Assembly (NCBI RefSeq): GCF_004322755.1
Contig: NZ_CP036401.1
Coordinates: forward strand, 7,130,001-7,194,000
Direction: 5' to 3'
DNA length: 64,000 nt
From: Pseudoduganella albidiflava
GTDB lineage: Bacteria; Pseudomonadota; Gammaproteobacteria; Burkholderiales; Burkholderiaceae_D
Position 1 is the first letter of the stretch; every line of letters begins with the position of its first letter. Below, piece after piece: positions 38,869 through 49,104 of this stretch. Made by a program: the position numbers and the translations under genes. Under the pieces are notes generated by a model. That model made no database searches. It saw only the letters and a list, made by a program, of their open reading frames with translations, and was not told where the DNA came from.

Positions 38869-40185
38869 ATGATCCAGATCCGCAAGCTCGACTCCACCGC
38901 CATCGATTTCCAGGAAACGCTCGACGCGCTGCTCGCGTTCGAAGCGGAAACCGACTTCGCCATCGAACAGGCCGTCACCGGGATCATCGCGCAGGTGCGT
39001 GCGCGCGGCGACGAGGCGGTGGTCGAGTACACCAACAAGTTCGACCGCATCCCGAACGGCGGCGCGGCCGACCTGAAGGCGTTCGAGATCGGCCAGGCCG
39101 AACTCGATGCCGCGCTGGCGGCGTTGCCGGACGCGCAGCGCGCCGCATTGCAGACCGCGGCCGAGCGTATCCGCGTGTTCCACGAGCGCCAGAAGCAGGA
39201 GCTGCAAGGCTTCACGTACACCGAAGCGGATGGCACGATCCTGGGCCAGCGCATCACCGCGCTGGACCGCGTGGGCATCTACGTGCCCGGCGGCAAAGCG
39301 GCCTATCCCTCGTCGGTGCTGATGAACGCGATTCCCGCCAAGGTGGCCGGCGTCGGTGAAATCGTGATGGTGGTGCCCACGCCGGATGGCGTGAAGAACC
39401 AGATGGTGCTGGCCGCCGCCGCGATCGCCGGTGTCGACCGCGTGATCGGCATCGGCGGCGCGCAGGCCGTGGCCGCGCTGGCCTACGGTACCGAATCGAT
39501 CCAGCCGGTGGACAAGATCGTCGGCCCCGGCAATGCCTACGTGGCCGCCGCAAAGCGCCGCGTGTTCGGCGCCGTGGGCATCGACATGATTGCCGGTCCT
39601 TCCGAAATCCTCGTCGTGTGCGACGGCACCACGGACCCGGACTGGGTGGCCATGGACCTGTTCTCGCAGGCCGAGCACGACGAACTGGCGCAGGCGATCC
39701 TGCTGTGCCCGGACGCGGACTACATCGCGCAAGTCGAGGCTTCGATTCAAAAACTGCTGCCGACCATGCCGCGCCAGGACACCATCCGCACCTCGCTGAC
39801 CGACCGCGGCGCGCTGGTGAAGGTGCGTGACATGGACGAGGCATGTGAGATCGCCAACGCCATCGCCGCCGAGCACCTGGAGATTTCCGCCGAGGAGCCG
39901 CAACAGTGGGCCGACAAGATCCGCCATGCCGGCGCGATGTTCCTGGGCCGCTTCTCGTCCGAATCGCTGGGCGACTATTGCTGCGGCCCGAACCACGTGC
40001 TGCCCACGTCGCGCACGGCGCGCTTCTCGTCGCCGCTGGGCGTATACGACTTCCAGAAGCGTTCGTCGGTGATCCAGGTCAGCGAAGCCGGCGCCCAGAC
40101 GCTGGGCAAGGTCGCCGCCGAGCTGGCGTACGGCGAAGGCCTGCAGGCGCACGCGCGCAGCGCGGAGCTGCGGCTGAAGTCATGA
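38869..40185 (+). CDS. hisD: Histidinol dehydrogenase
   Basis: Zinc enzyme catalysing the last two oxidations of histidine synthesis with NAD. The 438 residues contain the family signature around [43 protein letters not shown], zinc ligands in [20 protein letters not shown] with the catalytic Glu-His pair, and the C-terminal [24 protein letters not shown]. Its stop overlaps the methyltransferase start (ATGA, 40182-40185), so the next gene in translation is not hisC. Confidence 0.98.
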   Translation: MIQIRKLDSTAIDFQETLDALLAFEAETDFAIEQAVTGIIAQVRARGDEAVVEYTNKFDRIPNGGAADLKAFEIGQAELDAALAALPDAQRAALQTAAERIRVFHERQKQELQGFTYTEADGTILGQRITALDRVGIYVPGGKAAYPSSVLMNAIPAKVAGVGEIVMVVPTPDGVKNQMVLAAAAIAGVDRVIGIGGAQAVAALAYGTESIQPVDKIVGPGNAYVAAAKRRVFGAVGIDMIAGPSEILVVCDGTTDPDWVAMDLFSQAEHDELAQAILLCPDADYIAQVEASIQKLLPTMPRQDTIRTSLTDRGALVKVRDMDEACEIANAIAAEHLEISAEEPQQWADKIRHAGAMFLGRFSSESLGDYCCGPNHVLPTSRTARFSSPLGVYDFQKRSSVIQVSEAGAQTLGKVAAELAYGEGLQAHARSAELRLKS

Positions 40186-41165
40186 GCACCTGGCTCGATC
40201 AGGTGTTCTGCGAGGATGCGCTGCAAGGCTTGCAGCGCATCCCGGATGGCTCGATCGACCTGATCCTGACGGACCCGCCGTACAACCTGGGCAAGGATTA
40301 CGGCAATGCCTCCGACCAGCAACCGGTGGACGATTTCCTGGCGTGGACCGAGCGTTGGGTCGACGCGGCACTGCCGAAGCTGAAGGAAAACGGCAGCCTG
40401 TATGTATTCACGACGTGGCGCTCGGCGCCGGAGATCTTCGTGATGCTGAAACGGCGGATGACGATGATCAACGAGATCATCTGGGACCGCCGGGTGCCGT
40501 CGATGGGCGGCACCGTGCGCAGTTTTTCGTCGGTGCACGACACGATCGGCTTTTTCGTGCGCCGCAAGGATTATTATTTCGACCTCGACGCCGTGCGCAT
40601 CCCGTACGACGCCGAAACCAAGAAGGCCCGCTCGCGCTCGATCTTCATCGGCGCGAAATGGCTAGAACAGGGCTACAACCCGAAAGACCTCTGGAGCGTA
40701 TCGCGCTTGCACAGGCAGCATGCGGAGCGGGTCGATCACCCCACGCAAAAGCCGCTCGAGATCATCGAACGGATGGTGAAGGCATCGTGTCCGCCCGGCG
40801 GCGTGGTGCTCGACCTGTTCATGGGCAGCGGCACCACGGCCGTCGCGGCGCGCAACACGGGCCGCCACTTCACCGGCTTTGAACTGAATCCCGACTATTG
40901 CAGGATCCTGGCCGCGCGCCTGGCGGAACCGGCGCCCGTGGCGCCACCGGCGCTTGAACCCAAGACCCGCGCCAGGCGCCTGGCACCGCCGGCCGTGGAG
41001 CCGCCGGGGCCTGACCCCAGGGCTCGTGCCAGGAGCCGGGTCCGCAGCGCCGATCCGGGGTCCGACCCCGGTTTCCCGGCAACGCAGCCCAAGGCTTCGG
41101 CGAAAAAGCCCAGGACCGGCAAGACCGCAAGCAGGGCCGTCGCCCCCGGCGACAGCCCCGAATAA
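40182..41165 (+). CDS. DNA methyltransferase (N4/N6 type, beta class, YhdJ-like) inside the his operon
   Basis: S-adenosylmethionine-dependent DNA amino-methyltransferase of 327 residues. Motif IV DPPY is at 31-34 ([12 protein letters not shown]), a target-recognition region lies in the middle, HPTQKP at 186-191, and the AdoMet motif DLFMGSGTT at 211-219; order IV-TRD-I marks the beta class, like CcrM and YhdJ. No restriction enzyme gene is nearby, so it looks solitary. Its start overlaps the hisD stop and hisC starts 18 bp after it. Residues from about 248 to 327 are a Pro/Ala/Arg-rich tail outside the fold; its DNA contains two copies of the GGGGTC-type palindromes found between genes elsewhere. 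Recognition sequence unknown. Confidence 0.93.
   Translation: MSTWLDQVFCEDALQGLQRIPDGSIDLILTDPPYNLGKDYGNASDQQPVDDFLAWTERWVDAALPKLKENGSLYVFTTWRSAPEIFVMLKRRMTMINEIIWDRRVPSMGGTVRSFSSVHDTIGFFVRRKDYYFDLDAVRIPYDAETKKARSRSIFIGAKWLEQGYNPKDLWSVSRLHRQHAERVDHPTQKPLEIIERMVKASCPPGGVVLDLFMGSGTTAVAARNTGRHFTGFELNPDYCRILAARLAEPAPVAPPALEPKTRARRLAPPAVEPPGPDPRARARSRVRSADPGSDPGFPATQPKASAKKPRTGKTASRAVAPGDSPE
41006..41071. repeat. GGGGTC-type palindromes inside the methyltransferase gene
   Basis: GGGGCCTGACCCC (41006-41018) and CCGGGGTCCGACCCCGG (41055-41071) lie in the 3' part of the methyltransferase gene and are translated in frame. They match the intergenic palindrome GGGGTCAGACCCC of 30.25-30.34 kb with one or two differences. 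Confidence 0.75.
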
Positions 41166-41183
41166 CCAACTGGAGCAAGAATC

Positions 41184-42296
41184 TTGAGTAACAGCGGCAT
41201 GTCCCTCGACAGCCTGATCGCCAATACCATCCGCCCCGACGTGCGCAGCGACAAGAGCTACCACGTACCGGATGCGAGCGGCTTCGTGAAGCTCGATGCG
41301 ATGGAAAATCCCTACCAGCTGCCGGAAGCGCTGCGCCGCGAACTGGGCAACCGGCTCGCCGAGGTGGCGCTGAACCGCTACCCGGCCGCCGCCTATGGCC
41401 CGCTGAAGGAGCGCATCCGCGCGAAGCTCGGGGTCCCGGCCGGCTACGATGTCCTGCTGGGCAACGGTTCCGACGAGCTGATCGCCATCATGGCCGCCAC
41501 CTGCGCGTGGCAGGACCGCCGTGCCGTGATGCTGGCGCCGGTACCGGCGTTCGTGATGTTCCAGCGCTCGGCCCAGGTGGCCGGCATGGACTTCGTCGGC
41601 GTCGCCCTGAAGGCGGACCTGACGCTCGACCTGCCGGCCATGCTGGCGGCCATCGAACAGCACCGGCCGGCCCTGATCTTCCTGGCCTACCCGAACAACC
41701 CGACCGGCAACCTGTTCGACACGGCCGATATCGAAGCGATCCTGCGCGCGCAGGGCGAGCACGGGCTGGTGGTGGTCGACGAAGCCTACGAGCCGTTCGC
41801 ACAGCAGAGCTTCATGGGGCGCCTGCCGGAGTTCGCCAACCTGATCGTGATGCGCACCCTGTCCAAGCTGGGCCTGGCCGGCATCCGCCTCGGCTACATG
41901 TCCGCGGCGCCGGCGCTGCTGGAGCAGTTCGAGAAGGTGCGGCCGCCCTACAACATCAACGTGATGACGCAGGCGGCGGCCGAATTCGCGCTCGACCATG
42001 TCGAGGTGCTGAACGAGCAGGCCCGCCTGCTGCGCGAACAGCGGACGGCGCTGGCGGCGGCGCTGGCCGCGATCCCGGCCGTGCAGGTGTTCCCGTCGGC
42101 GGCCAATTTCATCACGATCCGGGTGCCGGATGCCGACAGCATCCATGCCAAACTGGTAAGTCGTAAAATCCTGATTAAAAATTTGAGTAAAATGCACAGT
42201 GTGCTGACGAACTGCCTTCGCGTCACCGTCAGCACGCCGGACGAGAACGCCGCTTTCCTCGATGCGCTGCGCGCATCGTTGGCGGACCGATCCTAA
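41184..42296 (+). CDS. hisC: Histidinol-phosphate aminotransferase
   Basis: PLP-dependent class I/II aminotransferase converting imidazole-acetol phosphate to histidinol phosphate. 370 residues with [30 protein letters not shown] and the PLP lysine in [14 protein letters not shown]. The likely start is TTG at 41184 ([10 protein letters not shown]): a GGAG site sits 8 bp upstream, whereas the ATG at 41199 is too far from it. Separated from hisD by the methyltransferase gene but otherwise in its usual place before hisB. Confidence 0.96.
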   Translation: MSNSGMSLDSLIANTIRPDVRSDKSYHVPDASGFVKLDAMENPYQLPEALRRELGNRLAEVALNRYPAAAYGPLKERIRAKLGVPAGYDVLLGNGSDELIAIMAATCAWQDRRAVMLAPVPAFVMFQRSAQVAGMDFVGVALKADLTLDLPAMLAAIEQHRPALIFLAYPNNPTGNLFDTADIEAILRAQGEHGLVVVDEAYEPFAQQSFMGRLPEFANLIVMRTLSKLGLAGIRLGYMSAAPALLEQFEKVRPPYNINVMTQAAAEFALDHVEVLNEQARLLREQRTALAAALAAIPAVQVFPSAANFITIRVPDADSIHAKLVSRKILIKNLSKMHSVLTNCLRVTVSTPDENAAFLDALRASLADRS

Positions 42297-42312
42297 TACC
42301 CCAGAGCTTCCC

Positions 42313-42915
42313 ATGAATTCACCAGCCTCGCGCATTGCAGAAGTCATCCGCAACACCAACGAGACGCAGATCCGCGTCGCCCTGAACCTGGACGGCACCG
42401 GCGTGCAGAAGCTCGATACCGGCGTGCCCTTCCTGGACCACATGCTGGACCAGATCGCGCGCCACGGCCTGATCGACCTGGACGTCAAGGCGACCGGCGA
42501 CACGCACATCGACAACCACCACACCGTCGAGGATGTCGGCATCACGCTGGGCATGGCGGTGGCCAAGGCCATCGGCGATCGCAAGGGCATCCGCCGCTAC
42601 GGCCACGCCTACGTGCCGCTGGACGAAGCGCTGTCGCGCGTGGTCATCGACTTTTCCGGGCGCCCGGGCATCGAGTACCACATTCCGTTTACCCGCGCGA
42701 TGATCGGCACGTTCGACGTCGACCTGACGCTGGAATTCTTCCGCGGCTTCGTCAACCACGCCGGCATCACGCTGCACATCGATAACCTGCGCGGCACCAA
42801 CGCCCACCACCAGTGCGAGACCGTCTTCAAGGCGTTCGGCCGCGCGCTGCGCATGGCTGCCGAATTCGACGAGCGTGCCGCCGGTACGATTCCCTCCACC
42901 AAAGGAAGCCTGTAA
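42313..42915 (+). CDS. hisB: Imidazoleglycerol-phosphate dehydratase
   Basis: Manganese-dependent dehydratase of histidine synthesis, 200 residues, the monofunctional form. The metal-binding histidines appear in [43 protein letters not shown] and [23 protein letters not shown]. Start at 42313 ([18 protein letters not shown]) fits the family; an ATG 17 codons upstream lies within hisC. Confidence 0.97.
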   Translation: MNSPASRIAEVIRNTNETQIRVALNLDGTGVQKLDTGVPFLDHMLDQIARHGLIDLDVKATGDTHIDNHHTVEDVGITLGMAVAKAIGDRKGIRRYGHAYVPLDEALSRVVIDFSGRPGIEYHIPFTRAMIGTFDVDLTLEFFRGFVNHAGITLHIDNLRGTNAHHQCETVFKAFGRALRMAAEFDERAAGTIPSTKGSL

Positions 42916-42948
42916 ACCCGCTGTTACCTGACACGCGGCTTTCACATC

Positions 42949-43587
42949 ATGAAAAAAATCGTTGTAGTTGACTACGGCATGGGTAACGTGCGCTCCGTGG
43001 CGCAGGCCCTGCGTGCCGTCGCGCCGGAAGCGGACGTGTCCATTTCCGGCGTGCCCGCCGATATCGACGCGGCCGAGCGCATCGTGCTGCCCGGCCAGGG
43101 CTCCATGCTCGACTGTATGACCCACCTGCGCGAATCGGGCGTGCACGATGCGCTGATGCGCGCCGCCGCCAGCAAGCCGCTGATGGGCGTGTGCGTGGGC
43201 GAGCAGATGCTGCTCGAGCGCAGCGAGGAACGCAATGCCGAAGGCCTGGGCCTGTTCCCGGGCGAAGTGGTGCGCTTCCAGCTCGACGGGCAGTTGCAGG
43301 AAGACGGCTCGCGCTTCAAGGTGCCGCAGATCGGCTGGAACAAGGTGAAGCAGACCGCGCCCCATGCGATGTGGGCCGGCATTCCCGACGATGCGTATTT
43401 CTATTTCGTCCACAGTTATTACGCGCGGCCGGAGAACCCGGCGCACAGCGTGGGGGAAACCGTGTATGGCACGCCGTTCTGCTGCGTGATCGCACGCGAC
43501 AACATCTTCGCCACCCAGTTCCACCCGGAGAAGAGCGCGGCCACCGGCCTGCGGCTGTACAAGAATTTCGTCCACTGGAATCCCTGA
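42949..43587 (+). CDS. hisH: Imidazole glycerol phosphate synthase, glutaminase subunit
   Basis: Class I glutamine amidotransferase that feeds ammonia to HisF. 212 residues: oxyanion region [12 protein letters not shown], nucleophile cysteine in [13 protein letters not shown], and catalytic His-Glu in [13 protein letters not shown]. The nucleophile elbow GVCVGEQ differs slightly from the more common G(I/V)CLGMQ. Lies 33 bp after hisB and 47 bp before hisA. Confidence 0.97.
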   Translation: MKKIVVVDYGMGNVRSVAQALRAVAPEADVSISGVPADIDAAERIVLPGQGSMLDCMTHLRESGVHDALMRAAASKPLMGVCVGEQMLLERSEERNAEGLGLFPGEVVRFQLDGQLQEDGSRFKVPQIGWNKVKQTAPHAMWAGIPDDAYFYFVHSYYARPENPAHSVGETVYGTPFCCVIARDNIFATQFHPEKSAATGLRLYKNFVHWNP

Positions 43588-43634
43588 GCACTCCGACAGT
43601 TCCATTCATCCACTTACTCGACCTTTAAACAACC

Positions 43635-44441
43635 ATGCTGCTCATCCCCGCCATCGACCTCAAGGACGGTCACTGCGTTCGCCTGAAACAAGGCGACATG
43701 GAACAGTCCACCGTGTTTTCCGACGACCCCGCCGCGATGGCCCGCCACTGGCTGGAGCAGGGCGCGCGTCGCCTGCACCTGGTCGACCTGAACGGTGCGT
43801 TCGCCGGCAAGCCGAAGAACGAAGGTGCCGTGAAGGCGATCCTGAAAACGGTGCAGGAATTTGCGCTGGAGAACGATCTCGACGAGATTCCCGTGCAACT
43901 GGGCGGCGGCATCCGCGACCTGGACACGATCGAGCGCTACCTCGATGACGGCATCAGCTACATCATCATCGGCACCGCCGCCGTGAAGAGCCCCGGCTTC
44001 CTGCACGACGCGTGCGGCGCCTTCCCCGGCCACATCATCGTGGGCCTGGATGCCAAGGACGGCAAGGTGGCGACCGATGGCTGGAGCAAGATGTCCGGCC
44101 ACGAGGTGATCGACCTGGCGCAGAAGTTCGAGCAGTACGGCGTGGAATCGATCGTCTACACCGACATCGGCCGCGACGGCATGATGGGTGGCGTGAACAT
44201 CGAAGCCACCGTGCGCCTGGCGCAGGCGGTGCGCATCCCGATCATCGCCTCCGGCGGCCTGCACAACCTGGCCGACGTGGAAGCGCTGTGCGCGGTGCAG
44301 GACGAAGGCATCGAAGGCGTGATCTGCGGCCGCTCGATCTACGAAGGCACCATCAACCTGAACGAGGCGCAGCTGCGCGCCGATGAACTGAGCGGCGAAT
44401 TCGTCGGCGAAGCCACGGACGAAACCACGGGCGAACAATAA
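43635..44441 (+). CDS. hisA: ProFAR isomerase
   Basis: TIM-barrel isomerase (phosphoribosylformimino-5-aminoimidazole carboxamide ribotide isomerase). 268 residues: [15 protein letters not shown] with the first catalytic aspartate, [42 protein letters not shown] with the second aspartate, and [11 protein letters not shown]. The protein is slightly longer than usual: the last 15 residues ([15 protein letters not shown]) come from four 12-bp repeat units ending exactly in the stop codon. Followed after one base by hisF. Confidence 0.97.
   Translation: MLLIPAIDLKDGHCVRLKQGDMEQSTVFSDDPAAMARHWLEQGARRLHLVDLNGAFAGKPKNEGAVKAILKTVQEFALENDLDEIPVQLGGGIRDLDTIERYLDDGISYIIIGTAAVKSPGFLHDACGAFPGHIIVGLDAKDGKVATDGWSKMSGHEVIDLAQKFEQYGVESIVYTDIGRDGMMGGVNIEATVRLAQAVRIPIIASGGLHNLADVEALCAVQDEGIEGVICGRSIYEGTINLNEAQLRADELSGEFVGEATDETTGEQ
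44394..44441. repeat. 12-bp in-frame tandem repeat forming the 3' end of hisA
   Basis: Four units GGCGAATTCGTC (44394), GGCGAAGCCACG (44406), GACGAAACCACG (44418) and GGCGAACAATAA (44430). The last unit ends with the stop codon. Translated they read [15 protein letters not shown], an acidic tail outside the TIM barrel. Confidence 0.7.
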
Positions 44442-44442
44442 T

Positions 44443-45204
<762 letters not shown>

Positions 45205-45213
45205 GAGAGCACA

Positions 45214-45654
45214 ATGAGTATTCCGACGACGACGCCTAGCGTAGCCAAGGCAAAATGGCTGAACCGCGTGCATTGGGACGAACATGGCCTGGTGCCCGTG
45301 ATCGTGCAGGAGCACGGCAGCAACGACGTGCTGATGTTCGCCTGGATGAACCGCGACGCGCTGTACAAGACGGTCGAACTGCGCGAAGCGGTGTACTGGA
45401 GCCGCTCCCGCAAGAAGCTGTGGCACAAGGGCGAGGAATCGGGCCATGTGCAGAAGGTGCTCGACATCCGCCTCGACTGCGACGAGGACGTGGTACTGCT
45501 GAAGGTGGAGCAGGCCGGCGGCATCGCTTGCCACACGGGGCGCCATTCGTGCTTCTTCCAGCAGTTCGACGGCGATGCCAAGGATGGCGACTGGAACAGC
45601 GTGGAACCGGTGCTGAAGGATCCGGAAACCATTTATACGGACAAGAAGAAATGA
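45214..45654 (+). CDS. hisI: Phosphoribosyl-AMP cyclohydrolase
   Basis: Zinc enzyme opening the purine ring in histidine synthesis; the monofunctional form of 146 residues, separate from HisE. Features: [46 protein letters not shown], the metal-binding LDCDED and the cysteines in [13 protein letters not shown]. The stop overlaps hisE (ATGA, 45651-45654). Confidence 0.97.
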   Translation: MSIPTTTPSVAKAKWLNRVHWDEHGLVPVIVQEHGSNDVLMFAWMNRDALYKTVELREAVYWSRSRKKLWHKGEESGHVQKVLDIRLDCDEDVVLLKVEQAGGIACHTGRHSCFFQQFDGDAKDGDWNSVEPVLKDPETIYTDKKK

Positions 45655-46004
45655 GCACCGACATGAACCAGGCTTCCGGCACGATCCTGGACCGCGTGGC
45701 CGCCACGATCGAATCGCGCAAGGGCGCCGATCCCGCCACGTCGTACGTCGCCAAGCTGTTCTCGAAAGGCGACGACGCGATCCTGAAGAAGATCGGCGAG
45801 GAAGCCACCGAGACCGTGATGGCCGCCAAGGATGCCCGCGTATCGGGCGATGGCGCCAAGGTGCTGTACGAAGTGGCCGATCTGTGGTTCCATTCGCTGG
45901 TGCTGCTGGCGCAGTTCGACCTGTCGCCGCAGCAGGTGCTCGATGAACTGGCGCGCCGCGAAGGCGTCTCCGGCATTGCCGAAAAAGCCGCGCGCCCGGA
46001 TTAA
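45651..46004 (+). CDS. hisE: Phosphoribosyl-ATP pyrophosphatase
   Basis: Second step of histidine synthesis, hydrolysing phosphoribosyl-ATP. 117 residues of the MazG-like all-helical fold: [50 protein letters not shown] with the metal-binding Glu pairs (EEATE), and [19 protein letters not shown]. Start at 45651 overlaps the hisI stop. The last five codons are the first unit of a 15-bp tandem array that continues 78 bp past the stop codon. Confidence 0.96.
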   Translation: MSTDMNQASGTILDRVAATIESRKGADPATSYVAKLFSKGDDAILKKIGEEATETVMAAKDARVSGDGAKVLYEVADLWFHSLVLLAQFDLSPQQVLDELARREGVSGIAEKAARPD

Positions 46005-46082
46005 TTTCGCCCGAAGCAATGTCGCCCGGATTATTTTCGCCCGAATTATTTTCGCCCGAATGAATGTCGCCCGAATTCAAGG
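45993..46082. repeat. 15-bp tandem repeat over the hisE stop codon (6 units)
   Basis: Six 15-bp units all begin CGCCCG: CGCCCGGATTAATTT (45993, containing the hisE stop TAA), CGCCCGAAGCAATGT (46008), CGCCCGGATTATTTT (46023), CGCCCGAATTATTTT (46038), CGCCCGAATGAATGT (46053) and CGCCCGAATTCAAGG (46068). Because 15 is a multiple of three the array stays in the hisE frame, but the TAA of unit 1 is replaced by sense codons in every later unit. Confidence 0.92.
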
Positions 46083-46090
46083 ATACCCAC

Positions 46091-46462
46091 GTGGATAACT
46101 GCCTGTTCTGCAAGATCGCCGCCAAACAAGTTCCGGCAAGCGTCGTCTACGAAGACGACGAGCTGCTGGCCTTCAAGGACATCAACCCGGCCGCGCCGGT
46201 GCACCTGCTGGTGATCCCGAAAAAACACATCGCCACGCTGACCGAGGCGCAGCCGGAAGACACGCTCCTGCTGGGCAAGATGCTGGCGCTGGCCCCGAAG
46301 CTGGCCGAGGAGCACGGTGTTTCCGTGGTGTATGGCAACGATGGCAGCCCCACGCGCGGCTACAAGACACTGGTCAACAGCGGCCCGGATGGCGGCCAGG
46401 TGATCTACCACCTGCACATGCATATCTATGGCGGCCCGCGGCCATGGCGCGGCATGCACTGA
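46091..46462 (+). CDS. HIT-family nucleotide hydrolase (HinT-like)
   Basis: Small histidine-triad protein, a nucleoside phosphoramidate or related hydrolase. 123 residues: zinc-type CLFCKI start, DDELLAFKDINPAAPVHLLVIPKKHI, and the triad HLHMHIYGG, where HinT proteins often have HLHLHL. The start chosen is GTG at 46091 (MDNCLFCK), preceded by AAGGAT, which matches the family N-terminus; an in-frame ATG at 46064 lies inside the repeat array and would add nine residues. In betaproteobacteria this gene normally lies between hisE and tatA, as here. Confidence 0.92.
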   Translation: MDNCLFCKIAAKQVPASVVYEDDELLAFKDINPAAPVHLLVIPKKHIATLTEAQPEDTLLLGKMLALAPKLAEEHGVSVVYGNDGSPTRGYKTLVNSGPDGGQVIYHLHMHIYGGPRPWRGMH

Positions 46463-46600
46463 CCCCGGGCCGGCGCATTTCCCAGCAAGCGGAAGAGTTA
46501 TTTCCGGCTGTTATCGTGACAGGAACATGACAGAGTAAGAGTCGTGTAAACTGTTCGTTCTTACCGAATTTGGGCGTTTCCGCCCTGCAAGGAGAATAGT

Positions 46601-46834
46601 ATGGGTTCCATGAGCATCTGGCATTGGGTGATCGTCCTGGTCGTCGTCATGCTGGTTTTCGGCACCAAAAAACTGGGCAATATCGGCTCGGACCTGGGCA
46701 AGGCCGTCAAGGGTTTCAAGGATGGCGTGAAGACCGACGAGAAGGAAGCGGCCGACCAGCCGGCGCCGCCACCCGCGCACGTGACCGACAAGGGCACGAT
46801 CGAGGTCGACGCCAAGGAAAAGAACAAGCACTGA
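46601..46834 (+). CDS. tatA: Twin-arginine translocase subunit TatA
   Basis: Pore-forming component of the Tat pathway for folded proteins. 77 residues: an N-terminal membrane helix ([18 protein letters not shown]), the FG hinge, and an amphipathic helix ([23 protein letters not shown]), then a charged tail. A strong AAGGAGAA ribosome site precedes ATG at 46601. First of tatABC, with 138 bp before it that could hold a promoter. Confidence 0.96.
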   Translation: MGSMSIWHWVIVLVVVMLVFGTKKLGNIGSDLGKAVKGFKDGVKTDEKEAADQPAPPPAHVTDKGTIEVDAKEKNKH

Positions 46835-46848
46835 ATGCACGCTGATAC

Positions 46849-47361
46849 ATGATCGATCTCGGTCTTTCCAAGCTGGCCATCATCGGCGTCGTGGCGCTGA
46901 TCGTCATCGGTCCCGAAAAATTGCCGAAGGTGGCGCGGATGGCGGGCACGCTGTACGGCCGCGCCCAGCGCTACCTTCACGATGTCAAGAGCGAGGTCAG
47001 CCGCGAAATCGAGCTGGAAGAGCTGCGCAACCTGCAAAAGAACGTGCAGGAGCAGGCCGACAGCATCAAGGCCGACGTCGAGAATTCGATCCAGAAAAAC
47101 ATGGCTGAAGTGGAGGATGTCTTCAAGATCGAAGACAGCTCTGACACCTACGCCAGCCCGGAGCCCGGGTTCCATTCGGCCTCCACCGAAGACCAGTCGC
47201 GCAAGGCCAAGGAATTCCGCCGCAAGCGGCTGGTCCGCACCTCGGCCGTGCCGCTGTGGTACAAGCAGCGCAACGGCGGCCGCATGCACGTGGTGTCCGG
47301 CGCCGCCCGCGTGGCGCGCTTCCGTCCGCGCAGCGGCAAACCTCCCGCATCCTTTTACTGA
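46849..47361 (+). CDS. tatB: Twin-arginine translocase subunit TatB
   Basis: Tat receptor component working with TatC. 170 residues: N-terminal membrane helix MIDLGLSKLAIIGVVALIVIGPEKLPKVARMAG with the TatB-type GPEKLP, then a long amphipathic helix (RAQRYLHDVKSEVSREIELEELRNLQKNVQEQ) and a variable basic C-terminus. Overlaps tatC by one base (TGATG at 47359-47363). Confidence 0.95.
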   Translation: MIDLGLSKLAIIGVVALIVIGPEKLPKVARMAGTLYGRAQRYLHDVKSEVSREIELEELRNLQKNVQEQADSIKADVENSIQKNMAEVEDVFKIEDSSDTYASPEPGFHSASTEDQSRKAKEFRRKRLVRTSAVPLWYKQRNGGRMHVVSGAARVARFRPRSGKPPASFY

Positions 47362-48122
47362 TGAGCACTGAACAACCGGCCGAAGAAACCTTCATCAGCC
47401 ACCTGGTAGAACTGCGCGACCGGCTCCTGAAGGCGTCCATCGGCGTCCTGATCGTCACGGCCGTGCTGATGGCCTGGCCGGGCCCCACCGTGCTGTACGA
47501 TTTCCTCGCCCAGCCGATGATCGATGCGCTGCCCACCGGCGCGAAGATCATCGCCACCGGCGTGACCGCGCCCTTCCTGGTGCCGATGAAGGTCACGCTG
47601 ATGCTCGGCATCATCCTGGCGCTGCCATGGGTGCTGTACCAGGCCTGGGCGTTCGTCGCGCCGGGCCTGTACACGCATGAAAAGCGGCTGGTGGCGCCGC
47701 TGGTGATTTCCTCGTCGCTGCTGTTCGTCGCCGGCGTGGCCTTCTGCTATTTCTTCGTGTTCGGCCGCGTCTTCCACTTCATCGCCACGTTCGCGCCGTC
47801 GTCCATTGCCGTCACGCCCGACATCGAGAATTACCTCGATTTCGTGATGTCGATGTGCCTGGCGTTCGGCGCCGCATTCGAAGTGCCGATCGTCGTCGTG
47901 ATCCTGGTGCGCATGGGCATCGTGTCCCTGGCCAAGCTGCGCGAATGGCGCCCCTACGTGATCGTGGGCGCCTTCGTGATTGCCGCGATCGTCACACCGC
48001 CGGACGTGGTCAGCCAGTTCGCGCTGGCCATTCCGATGTGGATGCTGTTCGAACTGGGGCTGCTGGTCTCGCCGATGTTCGTCAGGATGACGCAGGCGCC
48101 GGCGGAAAAACCGGAAAGCTAG
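47361..48122 (+). CDS. tatC: Twin-arginine translocase subunit TatC
   Basis: Polytopic signal-recognition component of Tat. 253 residues, six hydrophobic helices. Family marks: FISHLVELRDRLLKASIGVLIV, the glutamate-containing loop in FLVPMKVTLMLGIILALPWVLYQAWAFVAPGLYTHEKR, and FGAAFEVPIVVVILVRMGIV. Start at 47361 (MSTEQPAEE) overlaps the tatB stop. A bidirectional terminator follows 8 bp after the stop. Confidence 0.97.
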   Translation: MSTEQPAEETFISHLVELRDRLLKASIGVLIVTAVLMAWPGPTVLYDFLAQPMIDALPTGAKIIATGVTAPFLVPMKVTLMLGIILALPWVLYQAWAFVAPGLYTHEKRLVAPLVISSSLLFVAGVAFCYFFVFGRVFHFIATFAPSSIAVTPDIENYLDFVMSMCLAFGAAFEVPIVVVILVRMGIVSLAKLREWRPYVIVGAFVIAAIVTPPDVVSQFALAIPMWMLFELGLLVSPMFVRMTQAPAEKPES

Positions 48123-48129
48123 CATGTTG

Positions 48130-48156
48130 AAAACGGGAGCCACTGGCTCCCGTTTT
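48130..48156. terminator. Bidirectional terminator between tatC and the CsgG-like gene
   Basis: AAAACGGGAGCC (48130-48141) pairs perfectly with GGCTCCCGTTTT (48145-48156) around a three-base loop. It has A-runs and T-runs on both sides, so it can end the converging tat and csgG-like transcripts. Confidence 0.92.
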
Positions 48157-48180
48157 CGATTCCGCGCCTTCTTGCTGGCG

Positions 48181-49104
48181 CTATTTCTTCTTGCCGGACT
48201 TGTTCGTTCCCCCATTGCCCGTCCCCGCCTGGCCTGCTCCCCTGGCTGGCCCAATGGTTGCCTCGCCATGCGGGGTGCCCTGCACGGCCAGCGCGCCGCC
48301 AGTGCCCAGGCCTCCCGCCACTTCCTGCGCGTTGTAGTCGCGCGTTGCCCGCACCAGCTGGTTGTATGAATCCATGAAGGCGGCAATCAGGATCTTGCCT
48401 TCCGGCGTCTTCGACCAGCCGCCACCGCCGGCCAGAGCGCCGCCACCGAACGCGCCGCCGAACAGGCTGAAATCGAAGTTCTTCGCACTGCCTTCGGCCG
48501 CGGCCAGCTGCACGCCGGAGCGGTTGTCGATCATCAGCAGCGTGGTGGACGCTTCGTTGGCCTTGAAGCCGCCGGCCACGAGGCCCGCCACGCTGCCGAT
48601 CAGGCCGAACCCGCCCAGCGCGCCGCCCATGCCTTGCGTACCCTTCTGGCTGAACGTGATGGTGGGGCTGATGGTGTAGTCGGCCGCCACCATCTGGCCC
48701 TTGCCGAACTGGCTGCCGCCGCGCATTTCGCCGCTCGCGTTCAAGTCACGCTCGAACATCAGGTTCTGCATCGCCAGGCCCCGTTCGACGATCACGAAGC
48801 AGTTCGACTGCTGGATCAGCTTGCGCAGCACCGGCACGGTCGACCCCAGCTTGTACCGGGACAGCGCCAGGTACCACGGCGCGTGCTGGTCCTCGACCAC
48901 GCTCAGGGTGCCGAGCGCGCGGTCGCATTTTTCCAGCTGGGGATTGGCGTTGGAAGCGGTGGCGCCTGCCGCGGAACCGCTGGCGGCCGTCGGCGCACCG
49001 CCCAGTAGTGGCACCGAGCCGGCGCAGGCGGACAGCAGCGCTGCGAGGCCCAGCAGGCAAAGCGGGGAAATCACGCGGGAAATGGTGGAGTTACTCACGT
49101 TCAT
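48181..49104 (-). CDS. CsgG/HfaB-like outer-membrane lipoprotein
   Basis: Lipoprotein of 307 residues. The signal peptide ends in lipobox LSAC with C27. The core resembles CsgG-family proteins (YKLGSTVPVLRKLIQQSNCFVIVERGLAMQNLMFERDL, then a strand-rich part with GQMVAADYTISPTI and ASTTLLMIDNRSGVQLAAAEGSAKNFDF). CsgG itself forms the curli secretion pore; relatives of other function are common. Two low-complexity Gly-rich stretches (about 160-190 and 235-255) and a Gly/Lys-rich tail are unusual. No curli subunit genes lie in the window, so a curli role is not supported. Confidence 0.78.
   Translation of the reverse strand: MNVSNSTISRVISPLCLLGLAALLSACAGSVPLLGGAPTAASGSAAGATASNANPQLEKCDRALGTLSVVEDQHAPWYLALSRYKLGSTVPVLRKLIQQSNCFVIVERGLAMQNLMFERDLNASGEMRGGSQFGKGQMVAADYTISPTITFSQKGTQGMGGALGGFGLIGSVAGLVAGGFKANEASTTLLMIDNRSGVQLAAAEGSAKNFDFSLFGGAFGGGALAGGGGWSKTPEGKILIAAFMDSYNQLVRATRDYNAQEVAGGLGTGGALAVQGTPHGEATIGPARGAGQAGTGNGGTNKSGKKK

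Noticed and set aside
40182..41165. Restriction-modification system
   Set aside because: No endonuclease gene is within reach; neighbours are histidine genes.
48181..49104. Curli secretion pore CsgG
   Set aside because: No csgA/B/E/F-like genes nearby and only family-level similarity; named CsgG-like only.
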